64,000 nucleotides of DNA from Lachnospiraceae bacterium (GTDB lineage Bacteria > Bacillota > Clostridia > Lachnospirales > Lachnospiraceae). Positions within the stretch are counted from its first letter, which is position 1. Each line of letters starts with the position of its first letter. The notes below the pieces were generated by a model. The model did no database searches. It had not been told where the DNA came from and saw nothing but the letters and a program-made list of their open reading frames with translations. Positions 57,346-64,000 of this stretch are shown in pieces. The translations under genes and the position numbers were made by a program. The stretch spans positions 41,635-105,634 of the forward strand of contig WRBB01000004.1 of assembly GCA_009779895.1 (NCBI GenBank). The letters run 5' to 3'.

Positions 57346-58221
57346 TCACCTCACTTTTTCATTTTTTATATGCTCCACATCACGCAACAACTGCTCCACA
57401 TAAGCCGGCAGATAAAATGCCCCCTTATGCAAAGTCGTTGTATAATAACCACAAGAAATCCCTCTTTTATTCCATCTGTTTTCGTCTAGATGTTTCAAAG
57501 GATGATAGGTCTTGGAAGCAAAACCAAACAACCAATGCCCCGAGGGATAGGTCGGAATGTTTGCCTGATACACACGACTGATGGGAAATGTCTCTACAAT
57601 CCGCTTATGAACCCGTTGGCAAGCCAAAGCATCCGCCTCATAAAAAGGACTTTCATGTTGATTGACCATAATGCCATTTTGATTCAAAGCCATAAAGCAA
57701 TTCCCATAAAACTCTTTGGTAAAAAGACCCTCACCCGGTCCAAAGGGATCCGTAGAGTCTACAATAATCAAATCATACACATCTTCTTTAGAACGAACAA
57801 AACGCAAACCATCTTCATAATATAGATTGAGACGTGCATCATCAAAGCAACAAGCCGTTTGGGGCAAATATTTTTTGCAAACCTCTACCACCATAGGATC
57901 TATTTCAACCATATCAATGGATACAATCTCCGGATATTGGCAAAGTTCACGCAGCACACCACCGTCCCCTGCCCCAATCACCAACACCTTTTTTACATCC
58001 GGGTGAACAGCCATAGGAATATGGGTTATCATCTCATGATAAATAAACTCGTCCCGCTCTGTCAACATCAAAAAACCATCCAAAACCAAAAAACGACCGA
58101 ATTCAGGAGATTCAAATACGTCAATGCGCTGAAACTCGCTTTTCCCGCTATACAGTTGTTGATTCACCCGTATGGATAACTTCACATTTTGGGTTTGTAT
58201 CTCTGAAAACCAAAAATCCAT
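57346..58221 (-). CDS. speE: Polyamine aminopropyltransferase (spermidine synthase)
   Basis: SpeE transfers aminopropyl from decarboxylated SAM to a diamine. 291 residues with LYSGKSEFQRIDVFES, VLVIGAGDGGVLRELCQYPEI, MVEIDPMVVEVCKKYLP and the active-site IVDSTDPFGPGEGLFTKEFY. An Asp pair (EIDP and VDSTDP) is present. The start lacks a strong site, with AAAGG about 14 bases upstream in the speA end. The acceptor amine is not proven. Confidence 0.94.
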   Translation of the reverse strand: MDFWFSEIQTQNVKLSIRVNQQLYSGKSEFQRIDVFESPEFGRFLVLDGFLMLTERDEFIYHEMITHIPMAVHPDVKKVLVIGAGDGGVLRELCQYPEIVSIDMVEIDPMVVEVCKKYLPQTACCFDDARLNLYYEDGLRFVRSKEDVYDLIIVDSTDPFGPGEGLFTKEFYGNCFMALNQNGIMVNQHESPFYEADALACQRVHKRIVETFPISRVYQANIPTYPSGHWLFGFASKTYHPLKHLDENRWNKRGISCGYYTTTLHKGAFYLPAYVEQLLRDVEHIKNEKVR

Positions 58222-58231
58222 ATGAAATAAC

Positions 58232-59683
58232 TCAGCCTTTCAATACATTGATGTGATTTAATGCAGCATCTTCCGTGCCCGTCATAGCGCATCCCTTTTC
58301 TTTGGCATAATCAATATAATTTAAAATATCCTTTGTAATCCTCTCGCCCGGTGCTAAAATAGGAATGCCCGGCGGATAACACATCATAAATTCACTGCAA
58401 ATACGACCCTCCGTCTGTTCCAAAGGTAAGGATTCTTTTCGCCCGTAAAATGCCGCCTGAGGAGAAATCATAACCTTTGGTTCAATATGCTCGTATTTGA
58501 GCAAGTTTCTGCCCGCATGACCAAATCTTCTTTTAATCTCTGAAAGGGCACTGACCAAACGCTCCATATCCCTAGCCCTGTCACCAATGGAAACGTAAGC
58601 CAAAAAATTGCTCAAATCCCCAAACTCAATCTGTATGTCATATTCATCCCGCAGCAAATCATACACTTCAATACCGGCCAACCCAATGTCCAAAGTATTG
58701 ACCGCCAATTTGGTGGTATCAAAATCATATACCCCAACACCGTCACAAAGCTCTTTGCCAAAGGCATACAAACCCTTGATTTGATTGATCTCCTGCCGTC
58801 CGTATTCTGCCAATTCCACCACTTTTGCAAACTCCCGATCACCACGCAAAGCCAAATTTCGTCTGGAGATATCCAAACTTGCCAACAGCAAATAAGAAGC
58901 ACTGGTAGTCTGATTTAAATTGATAATCTGTCGTACATAACCCTCTTCCATCTTTGGACCCATCAGCAAAATAGAGCTTTGGGTCAAACTGCCGCCTGAC
59001 TTATGCATGGAAACCGCTGACATATCTGCACCTGCATCCATGGCACTCATAGGCAGCAGGTCACTGAAATAAAAATGGGTTCCATGGGCTTCATCTACCA
59101 CACACAACATACCATGTTGATGGGCCAAATCCACAATCCTTTTTAAATCGGAACAAATGCCATAATATGTAGGATTGTTGACAAAAATTGCCTTGGCATC
59201 CGGATGCATCCCGATGGTTCGCTCTATGGCCTCTATCTCCATGCCCAAAGGAATGCCCAAACGCTCATCACAAGCAGGATTTACATAAACAGGGATTGCA
59301 CCACATAACACCAACGCCCCCATCACACTGCGGTGTACATTGCGCGGCAAAATAATCTTTTCCCCGCCTTTGACCACTGCCAAAATCATACTTTGCACCG
59401 CCGAAGTGGTACCACCTACCATCAAAAAAGCATGGGCTGCCCGAAACGCATCCGCCGTCAATATCTCTGCCGCCCGAATCACCGAAACCGGATGAATCAA
59501 ATTGTCCAAAGGTTTCATGGAATTTACATCCATGGCAACACACTGCTCCCCCAACAAACGAACCAACTCCGGATTGCCCCGGCCACGCTTGTGCCCCGGC
59601 ACATCAAAGGGAACCACTCGATTTTTTTGAAAGGCTTCCAATGCCTCATAAATAGGAGCGCACGCTTGACTTCGTCTTTTCAA
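58232..59683 (-). CDS. speA: Arginine decarboxylase (PLP fold I)
   Basis: A 483-residue Orn/Lys/Arg decarboxylase of the short Bacillus-type class. [38 protein letters not shown] and the PLP Lys in [15 protein letters not shown] are clear. The neighbouring ureohydrolase gene supports arginine as substrate; lysine is possible. TTG start with GGAGG eight bases upstream; its first bases overlap the speD stop. Confidence 0.92.
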   Translation of the reverse strand: MKRRSQACAPIYEALEAFQKNRVVPFDVPGHKRGRGNPELVRLLGEQCVAMDVNSMKPLDNLIHPVSVIRAAEILTADAFRAAHAFLMVGGTTSAVQSMILAVVKGGEKIILPRNVHRSVMGALVLCGAIPVYVNPACDERLGIPLGMEIEAIERTIGMHPDAKAIFVNNPTYYGICSDLKRIVDLAHQHGMLCVVDEAHGTHFYFSDLLPMSAMDAGADMSAVSMHKSGGSLTQSSILLMGPKMEEGYVRQIINLNQTTSASYLLLASLDISRRNLALRGDREFAKVVELAEYGRQEINQIKGLYAFGKELCDGVGVYDFDTTKLAVNTLDIGLAGIEVYDLLRDEYDIQIEFGDLSNFLAYVSIGDRARDMERLVSALSEIKRRFGHAGRNLLKYEHIEPKVMISPQAAFYGRKESLPLEQTEGRICSEFMMCYPPGIPILAPGERITKDILNYIDYAKEKGCAMTGTEDAALNHINVLKG

Positions 59684-60438
59684 TAAACATTCCTCCCGCT
59701 AAATATCTCTATCATCTCCCGCCGAATGTTGTTGGTAATCTCCAAACGCTTTTGCGGCGGCAACTCGTATACATCCGTTTTGAATAAATAATTTTGTAAA
59801 TCAATCTCTTTTATCATCATCTTGGTATGATACAGATTGGCATCGTATACGTTGATGTCCACCGCATCATATTGCCGCAAAATATCTACTGAAATATAAT
59901 CTTGTATCGAAGCGGTCATACTATCCATAAATAATTTTTGACCATTTACATCTCTGGTAAAACCCCGCACCCGGTAATCCATACAGATAATATCTGACTC
60001 AAAGGAACCAATCAAATAATCTAAAGTAGAAAGAGGGGTAATCTCTCCACAGGTGGATACGTCAATATCAACCCGAAAGGTTGCCAAATGGGTTTCCGGA
60101 TGATACTCCGGATATGTATGTACCGTCACATGGCTTTTATCCAAATGACCCAACTGGGTTTCCCCTGCTGGTTTCATGGAACTTTCCGACACCAAAACAG
60201 ACACGGAAGCACCCTGGGGTTCGTAGTCTTGTTTTGCAATATTTAAAACCTTGGCGCCTATCATATCCGTCAACGTCTCTAAAATATTGGTCAAACGATC
60301 CGAATTGTACTGCTCATCAATATAAGCAATGTAATCCTGCTGCTCACGTGCCGTTTTTGCGTAACAAACATCATATATGTTAAAACTCAAAGATTTTGTC
60401 AGGTTGTTAAAGCCGTGTAATTTTAGTTTTTCTCTCAT
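59680..60438 (-). CDS. speD: S-adenosylmethionine decarboxylase proenzyme, class 1 (E. coli-like)
   Basis: SpeD makes decarboxylated SAM for SpeE, using a pyruvoyl group made by self-cleavage. 252 residues of the large bacterial type: [37 protein letters not shown], the cleavage site [13 protein letters not shown] (Lys-Ser) and [31 protein letters not shown] at 60438 has GAGG five bases upstream; the frame extends to 60477. First gene of the polyamine operon. Confidence 0.96.
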   Translation of the reverse strand: MREKLKLHGFNNLTKSLSFNIYDVCYAKTAREQQDYIAYIDEQYNSDRLTNILETLTDMIGAKVLNIAKQDYEPQGASVSVLVSESSMKPAGETQLGHLDKSHVTVHTYPEYHPETHLATFRVDIDVSTCGEITPLSTLDYLIGSFESDIICMDYRVRGFTRDVNGQKLFMDSMTASIQDYISVDILRQYDAVDINVYDANLYHTKMMIKEIDLQNYLFKTDVYELPPQKRLEITNNIRREMIEIFSGRNVY

Positions 60439-60494
60439 ATGCACCTCATAAAACAAGTCATAAATCAGATTTGACACGATGTCTCATAAGGTCT

Positions 60495-60522
60495 ATTTTA
60501 TCACAAAGATCTATATTGGCAA
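60495..60522 (-). promoter_or_regulatory. Extended -10 promoter of the polyamine operon
   Basis: TTGCCA, 16 bases and TAAAAT with TGA immediately before it, on the minus strand, about 57 bases before the speD ATG. No clear regulator site was seen. Confidence 0.6.
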
Positions 60523-60543
60523 TACATGGAATACATTTTTTAT

Positions 60544-60770
60544 TTAGTCTGTATCTTCCTGACCGTGCCACTCTTTTATAACGGCTTCAACTTGTGCGAT
60601 AAGTTCCTCATTATTAGCTATACCCACATTTTCCCCCGTATTAATCATATCTCTACCACCAAATGAAATCGAATATCCAATTTCACCTCTGGTGCCTTTA
60701 CTCCAATTATCAAATGTTATGTTATTCCTAATACTGAACCTGAATTATTCACGGTGATATAAAAAATTAA
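60544..60770 (-). pseudogene. Fragment of an unknown coding sequence
   Basis: The minus strand reads in one frame ITFDNWSKGTRGEIGYSISF, then continues with GRDMINTGENVGIANNEELI and ends EAVIKEWHGQEDTD before a stop. Upstream a stop codon interrupts this frame while another frame continues with VNNSGSVLGIT, suggesting a frameshifted, truncated gene. I do not recognise the family. It lies at the edge of the degenerate region. Confidence 0.45.
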
Positions 60771-60888
60771 ACCACTACCGATTTTTACCGATTGACGTTA
60801 CTACATGATATTTTTGTTGAAATTAAAGTTTTTTGCAACTGCAAAAGAGCGCAAAGTCCCTATGCTTCTAGCAAAGGCACTTCAATTG

Positions 60889-61137
60889 TCAAAGTACAGT
60901 TGCAGACGCTGTATTTTTTTCAAGCAAACCAGATAATGGTACAATCTCGGGATGTGAAATATTCATAGATTTAAGACATACTTCTCGTAACTTTCTTAAA
61001 CGGTAATAATATAATGGTTTGCCTATCCCGTAGTTATCACAAAATTTTTGAACGGTAAGACCACTCGCTTTTTGTTCGGCTACCATTTGTGCCCATTGTT
61101 GATATTTAATTTGCTTTGTTACTAATGTTGTGTTCAT
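60889..61137 (-). pseudogene. tnpA: IS66-type TnpA accessory protein, C-terminally degenerate
   Basis: The 82-residue product has the IS66 TnpA pattern YQQWAQMVAEQKASGLTVQK followed by FCDNYGIGKPLYYYRLRKLRE. It lacks the usual C-terminal beta-rich part of the family, so it is probably broken. An IS66-type terminal sequence lies upstream at 61230-61256. No TnpB or TnpC follows it. A perfect 16-base palindrome AAAGTTGTACAACTTT lies at 61163-61178 before the gene. Confidence 0.7.
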
Positions 61138-61195
61138 AATCGACCTCCTCTAGGCAGTCAGGAAAGTTGTACAACTTTTTTGACTAGTATAAATA

Positions 61196-61256
61196 GTTTG
61201 GTCTAATATTACACATAAGCAGAAATAAAGATATGTACTGATGGTCTACCATTTAC
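61196..61256 (-). repeat. IS66-type left end, copy 1
   Basis: The terminus reads GTAAATGGTAGACCATCAGT on the minus strand and is followed by 35 bases shared with the copy at 63601-63662. It lies upstream of the TnpA fragment at 60889-61137. Confidence 0.75.
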
Positions 61257-61321
61257 CGTAATAAATCCACTAATCGACAAAAATCAGGTTACTATTCCGA
61301 TGCAAAATGAATGTTAAAAAT

Positions 61322-62335
61322 CTATAAGGTTTTTGACAACATTGCTTCTAAATGCCAAATTGTTTTATTTAATATTGCTCGCTCACTTTCCCCTAATATT
61401 TGAATGTACTCACTCAATTTTTGAAAATTATATTCACATAATATATTTAACTTCATAACCACATTTCTTAGTATTAGCGCTTTTGCTGTTATATCCTCCC
61501 AATTCTCCAACAACGTCATATCTATAATACGTGATGTTTCTAATAAATATTTTATTCGATTTTTCATCATTTGTTTATGTTCATATATAAAATGAAATAT
61601 TCTAATATCATACTTTACTTTCGAATTTTCACATACCAACAAATACTTATCAATATGTTGATAAAATTTCATGCCATACACTCTCTCAATAGGCTCGTTT
61701 TTTAACATTATAAAATTTTTTGATATATTTACTCCTTCAACATAGTCGATAAGTTGCTGAACTAAGATTTCTAAATTCAATCTATATTCTCCAAGGTCTT
61801 TGTATTTGTATAAATTAATATGAATATACCTTTCCTCATTCAATTCAATATTTTCATACGCCATTTTAAACTCTTCAAAAGTAATAACTGTCGAATCCAA
61901 ATGATTACTCGTTGAAAAGCCATATAAATAAATTTCTCTTCTACTCAAATCATAGCCATAAATCAAACAGTCATGTAAAAAATTATTTTTTGCATATGAA
62001 AATCTATTTGGAACATAAAATTCATCCAAATTCAAGTAAATATAATAACCGTTGTTCACCGAATTCTTAATAAATTCTATAATATTTAATTTATTAAATT
62101 CTAAAAAAGTTCTATTCACCTTATGAACATGTAAAAATGGAGATATCGTATAATCAAAAATATAATAATAGTATGGCACACGAACCTTAAGGTGCCGTAA
62201 ATCAAAATACGTTTGTACAAAATTTTCATATATCCATTCAAATGATTTTGAATGTTGCTCAAGGATCATTAAAGGAAATGCCATATATTGATAACAATTA
62301 GAACTCGGATTTTTAATTATTTCAAGTTTTTTCAT
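61322..62335 (-). CDS. BtrH/C39-like papain-fold protein of a specialised-metabolite remnant
   Basis: 337 residues. The N-terminal part resembles BtrH-N/C39-like papain folds: Cys14 in SSNCYQYMAF and His121 in NNFLHDCLIYGYDL are candidate catalytic residues. BtrH-type proteins transfer acyl groups from carrier proteins or act as peptidases near NRPS/PKS genes. The C-terminal half is helical and unassigned. The gene is intact and AT-rich, and lies between two IS66 ends, near a carrier-protein gene. The family call is tentative. Confidence 0.5.
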   Translation of the reverse strand: MKKLEIIKNPSSNCYQYMAFPLMILEQHSKSFEWIYENFVQTYFDLRHLKVRVPYYYYIFDYTISPFLHVHKVNRTFLEFNKLNIIEFIKNSVNNGYYIYLNLDEFYVPNRFSYAKNNFLHDCLIYGYDLSRREIYLYGFSTSNHLDSTVITFEEFKMAYENIELNEERYIHINLYKYKDLGEYRLNLEILVQQLIDYVEGVNISKNFIMLKNEPIERVYGMKFYQHIDKYLLVCENSKVKYDIRIFHFIYEHKQMMKNRIKYLLETSRIIDMTLLENWEDITAKALILRNVVMKLNILCEYNFQKLSEYIQILGESERAILNKTIWHLEAMLSKTL

Positions 62336-62365
62336 TTACTTCACCTGATAATACCTTTCGTAGTG

Positions 62366-62467
62366 TCAGTTCTGATATAAAATGTGCTTCAGCATCATAT
62401 GCGGCAAGCCCTTAACACCAAAATTGCTCCTAGCAAAATTTAAGTATCTCTTGCCTTCACCATGCAT
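62366..62467 (-). other. Unassigned 33-codon reading frame
   Basis: A short minus-strand frame, MHGEGKRYLNFARSNFG then VKGLPHMMLKHILYQN, with no ribosome site; it is probably a fragment. The rest of 62341-62575 shows no gene; a GCCAAAA/TTTTGGC hairpin lies at about 62521-62540. Confidence 0.25.
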
Positions 62468-62575
62468 TATATAAAACTATAACTGTAAAGAACGATTCAT
62501 GAAAGATTGTACTTCTAATAGCCAAAAGCGTTGTTTTGGCGCACAAAATCTCCGTGAGTATTACAGCCGACAATG

Positions 62576-62600
62576 GTAAATGACAGACCATCAGTACCCG
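62576..62600 (+). repeat. IS66-type right end, copy 2
   Basis: GTAAATGACAGACCATCAGT, in the opposite orientation to copy 1. Confidence 0.65.
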
Positions 62601-62689
62601 TCTAAGGGAACTCTGCTTTGGCAACCTCCCTATTTCGTAAACGGGAGACCATTAGTACTGTTCTAAATTTTAAGCCACTTGTCGTGGCT

Positions 62690-63115
62690 CTATTTCATAG
62701 TTCTGTGACAATCTTTCGGCAATTCTTCAAACCATGGTAATAAGCGGTCATAATCTGAAGATTTTTGATACATGTACGATTTTGGAAGTTCCTCATAAAG
62801 ATATTTAAAGTATTCATATGACTTTAAGTTATTTGCCTTTGCTGTTTCAGCAATGCTATATATAATCGCACTTGCTCTGGCACCATTAAGAGAATCAATC
62901 ACCTGCCAATTATTTCTCCCAATACAAAATCCTCAAAGTGCTCGTTCTGCACCTGGAATGTCAACACTTTTTAGATAATAATAGTAAGTGTGCTCTTTTA
63001 TATTATTATCTTTGCACCAAGACTTTATAGACTGGCCACTTTGTTGGCATTCCTGAATGTTATTTGCCCATTGTTGCAATCGAAACTCTGTTTTGATTTT
63101 AGTAACTTTATCCAT
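62690..63115 (-). pseudogene. tnpA-tnpC deletion fusion of IS66 with an in-frame stop
   Basis: One frame runs from a TnpA N-terminus (QQWANNIQECQQSGQSIKSW, then CKDNNIKEHTYYYY) into the TnpC C-terminus (AERAL, stop, GFCIGRNNWQVIDSLNGARA, then SAIIYSIAETAKANNL). The internal part, including tnpB and the TnpC catalytic region, is absent. The TGA at 62933-62935 lies in the frame, possibly from a CGA codon in an AERALR-type motif. It is not functional. Confidence 0.8.
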
Positions 63116-63239
63116 AATAAAATCCTTTCTTAGTATTTATTAATACTTAAATAACTCGAAAAACTTGATTTTATTTGAATTTTAACATACATAACTTTAT
63201 GATAATAGGCACTTGGCTGTTAATCGCTTACGTTCCACC

Positions 63240-63259
63240 ACTTACGGTCTAACATTTAC
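63240..63259 (-). repeat. IS66-type left end, copy 4
   Basis: GTAAATGTTAGACCGTAAGT on the minus strand, the outer end of the deleted element at 62637-63259. Confidence 0.6.
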
Positions 63260-63282
63260 TATGTTTCATCAGATAAGCCCAG

Positions 63283-63537
63283 CTATATTTTCTGCTTTTC
63301 AAAAACTATCTTTTTAATATTTCCATAGTTTGACAAAATCTTCATATCAAGCTCATCATCTTCAAATTCAATATCAAATACTTCCTCCAATTCAACAACC
63401 ATCTGCACAATTAATATAGAGTCAAACCCTAGATCATTCACAAGATCTAAGCTGTCCTCAAGCATCCCAAGTTTTATTTCGCTTTTTGATAAAGCAAATA
63501 ATACTTCTCTTATTTTTTCTTCTCTTCTTAATTTCAT
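63283..63537 (-). CDS. Acyl/peptidyl carrier protein
   Basis: An 84-residue carrier protein. The 4'-phosphopantetheine Ser lies in DLGFDSILIVQMVVELEEVF, followed by the acidic helix DIEFEDDELD. It is not the fatty-acid AcpP, which would have a GADSLDTVELVM-type motif; it looks like a discrete carrier of a specialised pathway. The ATG lacks a clear ribosome site, and an IS66 end lies just upstream at 63601-63662. Confidence 0.82.
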   Translation of the reverse strand: MKLRREEKIREVLFALSKSEIKLGMLEDSLDLVNDLGFDSILIVQMVVELEEVFDIEFEDDELDMKILSNYGNIKKIVFEKQKI

Positions 63538-63600
63538 CTTAAAACTTGTATGATGTTTACATAGTCACAAACATCACTTTCCCTTTCTTTTTCTATTGTA

Positions 63601-63662
63601 GTTTAGTCTAATTATTACACATAGGCAGGAATAAAGATATGTACTGACGGCCTATCATTTAC
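63601..63662 (-). repeat. IS66-type left end, copy 5
   Basis: A 62-base direct repeat of the copy at 61196-61256, starting GTAAATGATAGGCCGTCAGT on the minus strand. It lies between the carrier-protein gene and the ligase fragment. Confidence 0.75.
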
Positions 63663-63735
63663 AACGCATCCACCAGGGAGCCTTGTTAAGGTTACCCTTT
63701 TATAGCCACAGATTCGAAAGGAGTTTCCTTGATCA

Positions 63736-63879
63736 TCATGAAAAATCTATACTTGACTTTTCATAGTTAGTTTCCATTCTGCGTCTTTTCACCTTATCGG
63801 TTTGTGTTTTCTCCAATTGGTCAACAATATAAATACTACGTGGAACTTTATAATTCGCTAACCTTTCAGAACAAAATTT
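63736..63879 (-). pseudogene. C-terminal fragment of an AMP-forming acyl/aminoacyl ligase
   Basis: 47 codons end in a TGA stop and contain CSERLANYKVPRSIYIVDQL followed by EKTQTDKVKRRRM, the ANL-superfamily C-terminal pattern with the catalytic-type Lys region. The rest of the gene is missing because an IS3-family end starts at 63879. It would precede the carrier protein in the same direction. Confidence 0.75.
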
Positions 63880-64000
63880 GTCCTAGTCAAGCATTTTTGT
63901 AACACCAGTGCATAGTTTAAGCAACACGAAGTGCAACATTTGGTGGCAATCCATCATTATATTGATGAGGACGCAAATTATTGTATTTAATGTATACAAA
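63879..64000 (-). mobile_element. IS3-family element, terminal part, continuing beyond window
   Basis: A TG-starting end (TGTCCTAGTCAAGC) at 63879 is followed by the C-terminus of an IS3-family transposase at 63917-64000, reading YIKYNNLRPHQYNDGLPPN on the minus strand, before a TAA stop. Most of the element lies outside the window. It truncates the ligase gene. Confidence 0.75.
63917..64000 (-). CDS. IS3-family transposase, C-terminal end, partial
   Basis: 28 codons including the stop: the RPHQYNDGLPPNVALRVA end is typical of the integrase-core orfB of IS3-group elements. The beginning is beyond the right edge, so intactness is unknown. Confidence 0.7.
   Translation of the reverse strand, partial: FVYIKYNNLRPHQYNDGLPPNVALRVA

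Larger units (their letters stand above)
62637..63259 (-). mobile_element. Internally deleted IS66 element
   Basis: Ends are GTAAACGGGAGACCATTAGT at 62637 and, on the other strand, GTAAATGTTAGACCGTAAGT at 63259, an imperfect inverted repeat. Inside is a single joined remnant of TnpA and TnpC, so about 2 kb expected in a full element is missing. Flanking octamers CCTATTTC and TATGTTTC match at 5 of 8 positions, perhaps a decayed target duplication. Confidence 0.7.

Noticed and set aside
62629..63267. Target-site duplication around the deleted IS66
   Set aside because: CCTATTTC and TATGTTTC match at only 5 of 8 positions, too weak to count as a clear duplication.
1..64000. tRNA, rRNA and prophage genes
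   Set aside because: No CCA-ended cloverleaf sequence, rRNA core or phage structural gene was recognised; this was by eye only and a tRNAscan run would be decisive.

Overview
The window looks like a chromosomal segment of a low-to-moderate GC, Gram-positive anaerobe of the Clostridia, probably Lachnospirales-like. Supporting signs are a HrcA/CIRCE-controlled hrcA-grpE-dnaK-dnaJ operon, glycyl-radical enzymes, an ackA-pta pair, FeoAB, lipoproteins, an LPXTG-type wall protein, strong purine-rich Shine-Dalgarno sites and many GTG/TTG starts. The standard genetic code fits everything read. No tRNA, rRNA, CRISPR array or prophage was seen. The assignment is inference from gene content, not from a marker-gene comparison.

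Layout. 1-2331 (minus): folate cluster folC-folE-folP, with folP running off the left edge. 2555-4234: an AAA-like ATPase/PD-(D/E)XK protein. 4311-8015 (minus): zinc-ribbon/LRR membrane protein, araD and a CBS-containing family II pyrophosphatase. 8195-9085: S1-domain protein. 9160-12079 (minus): FAD protein and a MATE exporter. 12145-17298 (minus): heat-shock operon. 17454-21133 (plus): feoAB, a SAM-dependent/nicotianamine-synthase-like protein and a flippase-like membrane protein, which overlaps an oppositely oriented DUF4349-like lipoprotein. 21935-22744: HAD phosphatase. 22799-30672 (minus): a five-gene cell-surface operon (GBS-Bsp/transglutaminase protein, MBOAT acyltransferase, AlgX-like protein, lipoprotein, VanX-like peptidase). 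30708-34690 (minus): hemW, lepA, holA. 34746-36320: LPXTG-like protein.

36388-42887 (minus) is a compact choline-utilisation locus: MerR regulator, DMT permease, a small winged-helix-like protein, a single tandem-BMC shell protein, CutC and CutD. 42931-46781 (minus): mtnN, rpmF (59 codons), yceD, ackA and pta. 46939-52774 (plus): a peptide/nickel-type ABC importer with both ATPases fused, then an AEC permease. 52752-60522 (minus): a second MATE exporter and a six-gene polyamine operon (speD-speA-speE-speB-carboxynorspermidine dehydrogenase-nspC) that encodes two chemically different routes to spermidine.

The last 3.5 kb (60544-64000) differs from the rest. It is AT-rich, full of broken genes and carries five IS66-type ends, an internally deleted IS66 element, an IS3-family end, and remnants of a specialised-metabolite cluster: the C-terminus of an AMP-forming ligase, an intact carrier protein and an intact BtrH/C39-like protein. 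This is the clearest accessory region. The most interesting candidate systems are this remnant, the surface-acylation operon with its 894-bp duplicated block, the double-route polyamine operon and the minimal one-shell-protein cut locus.
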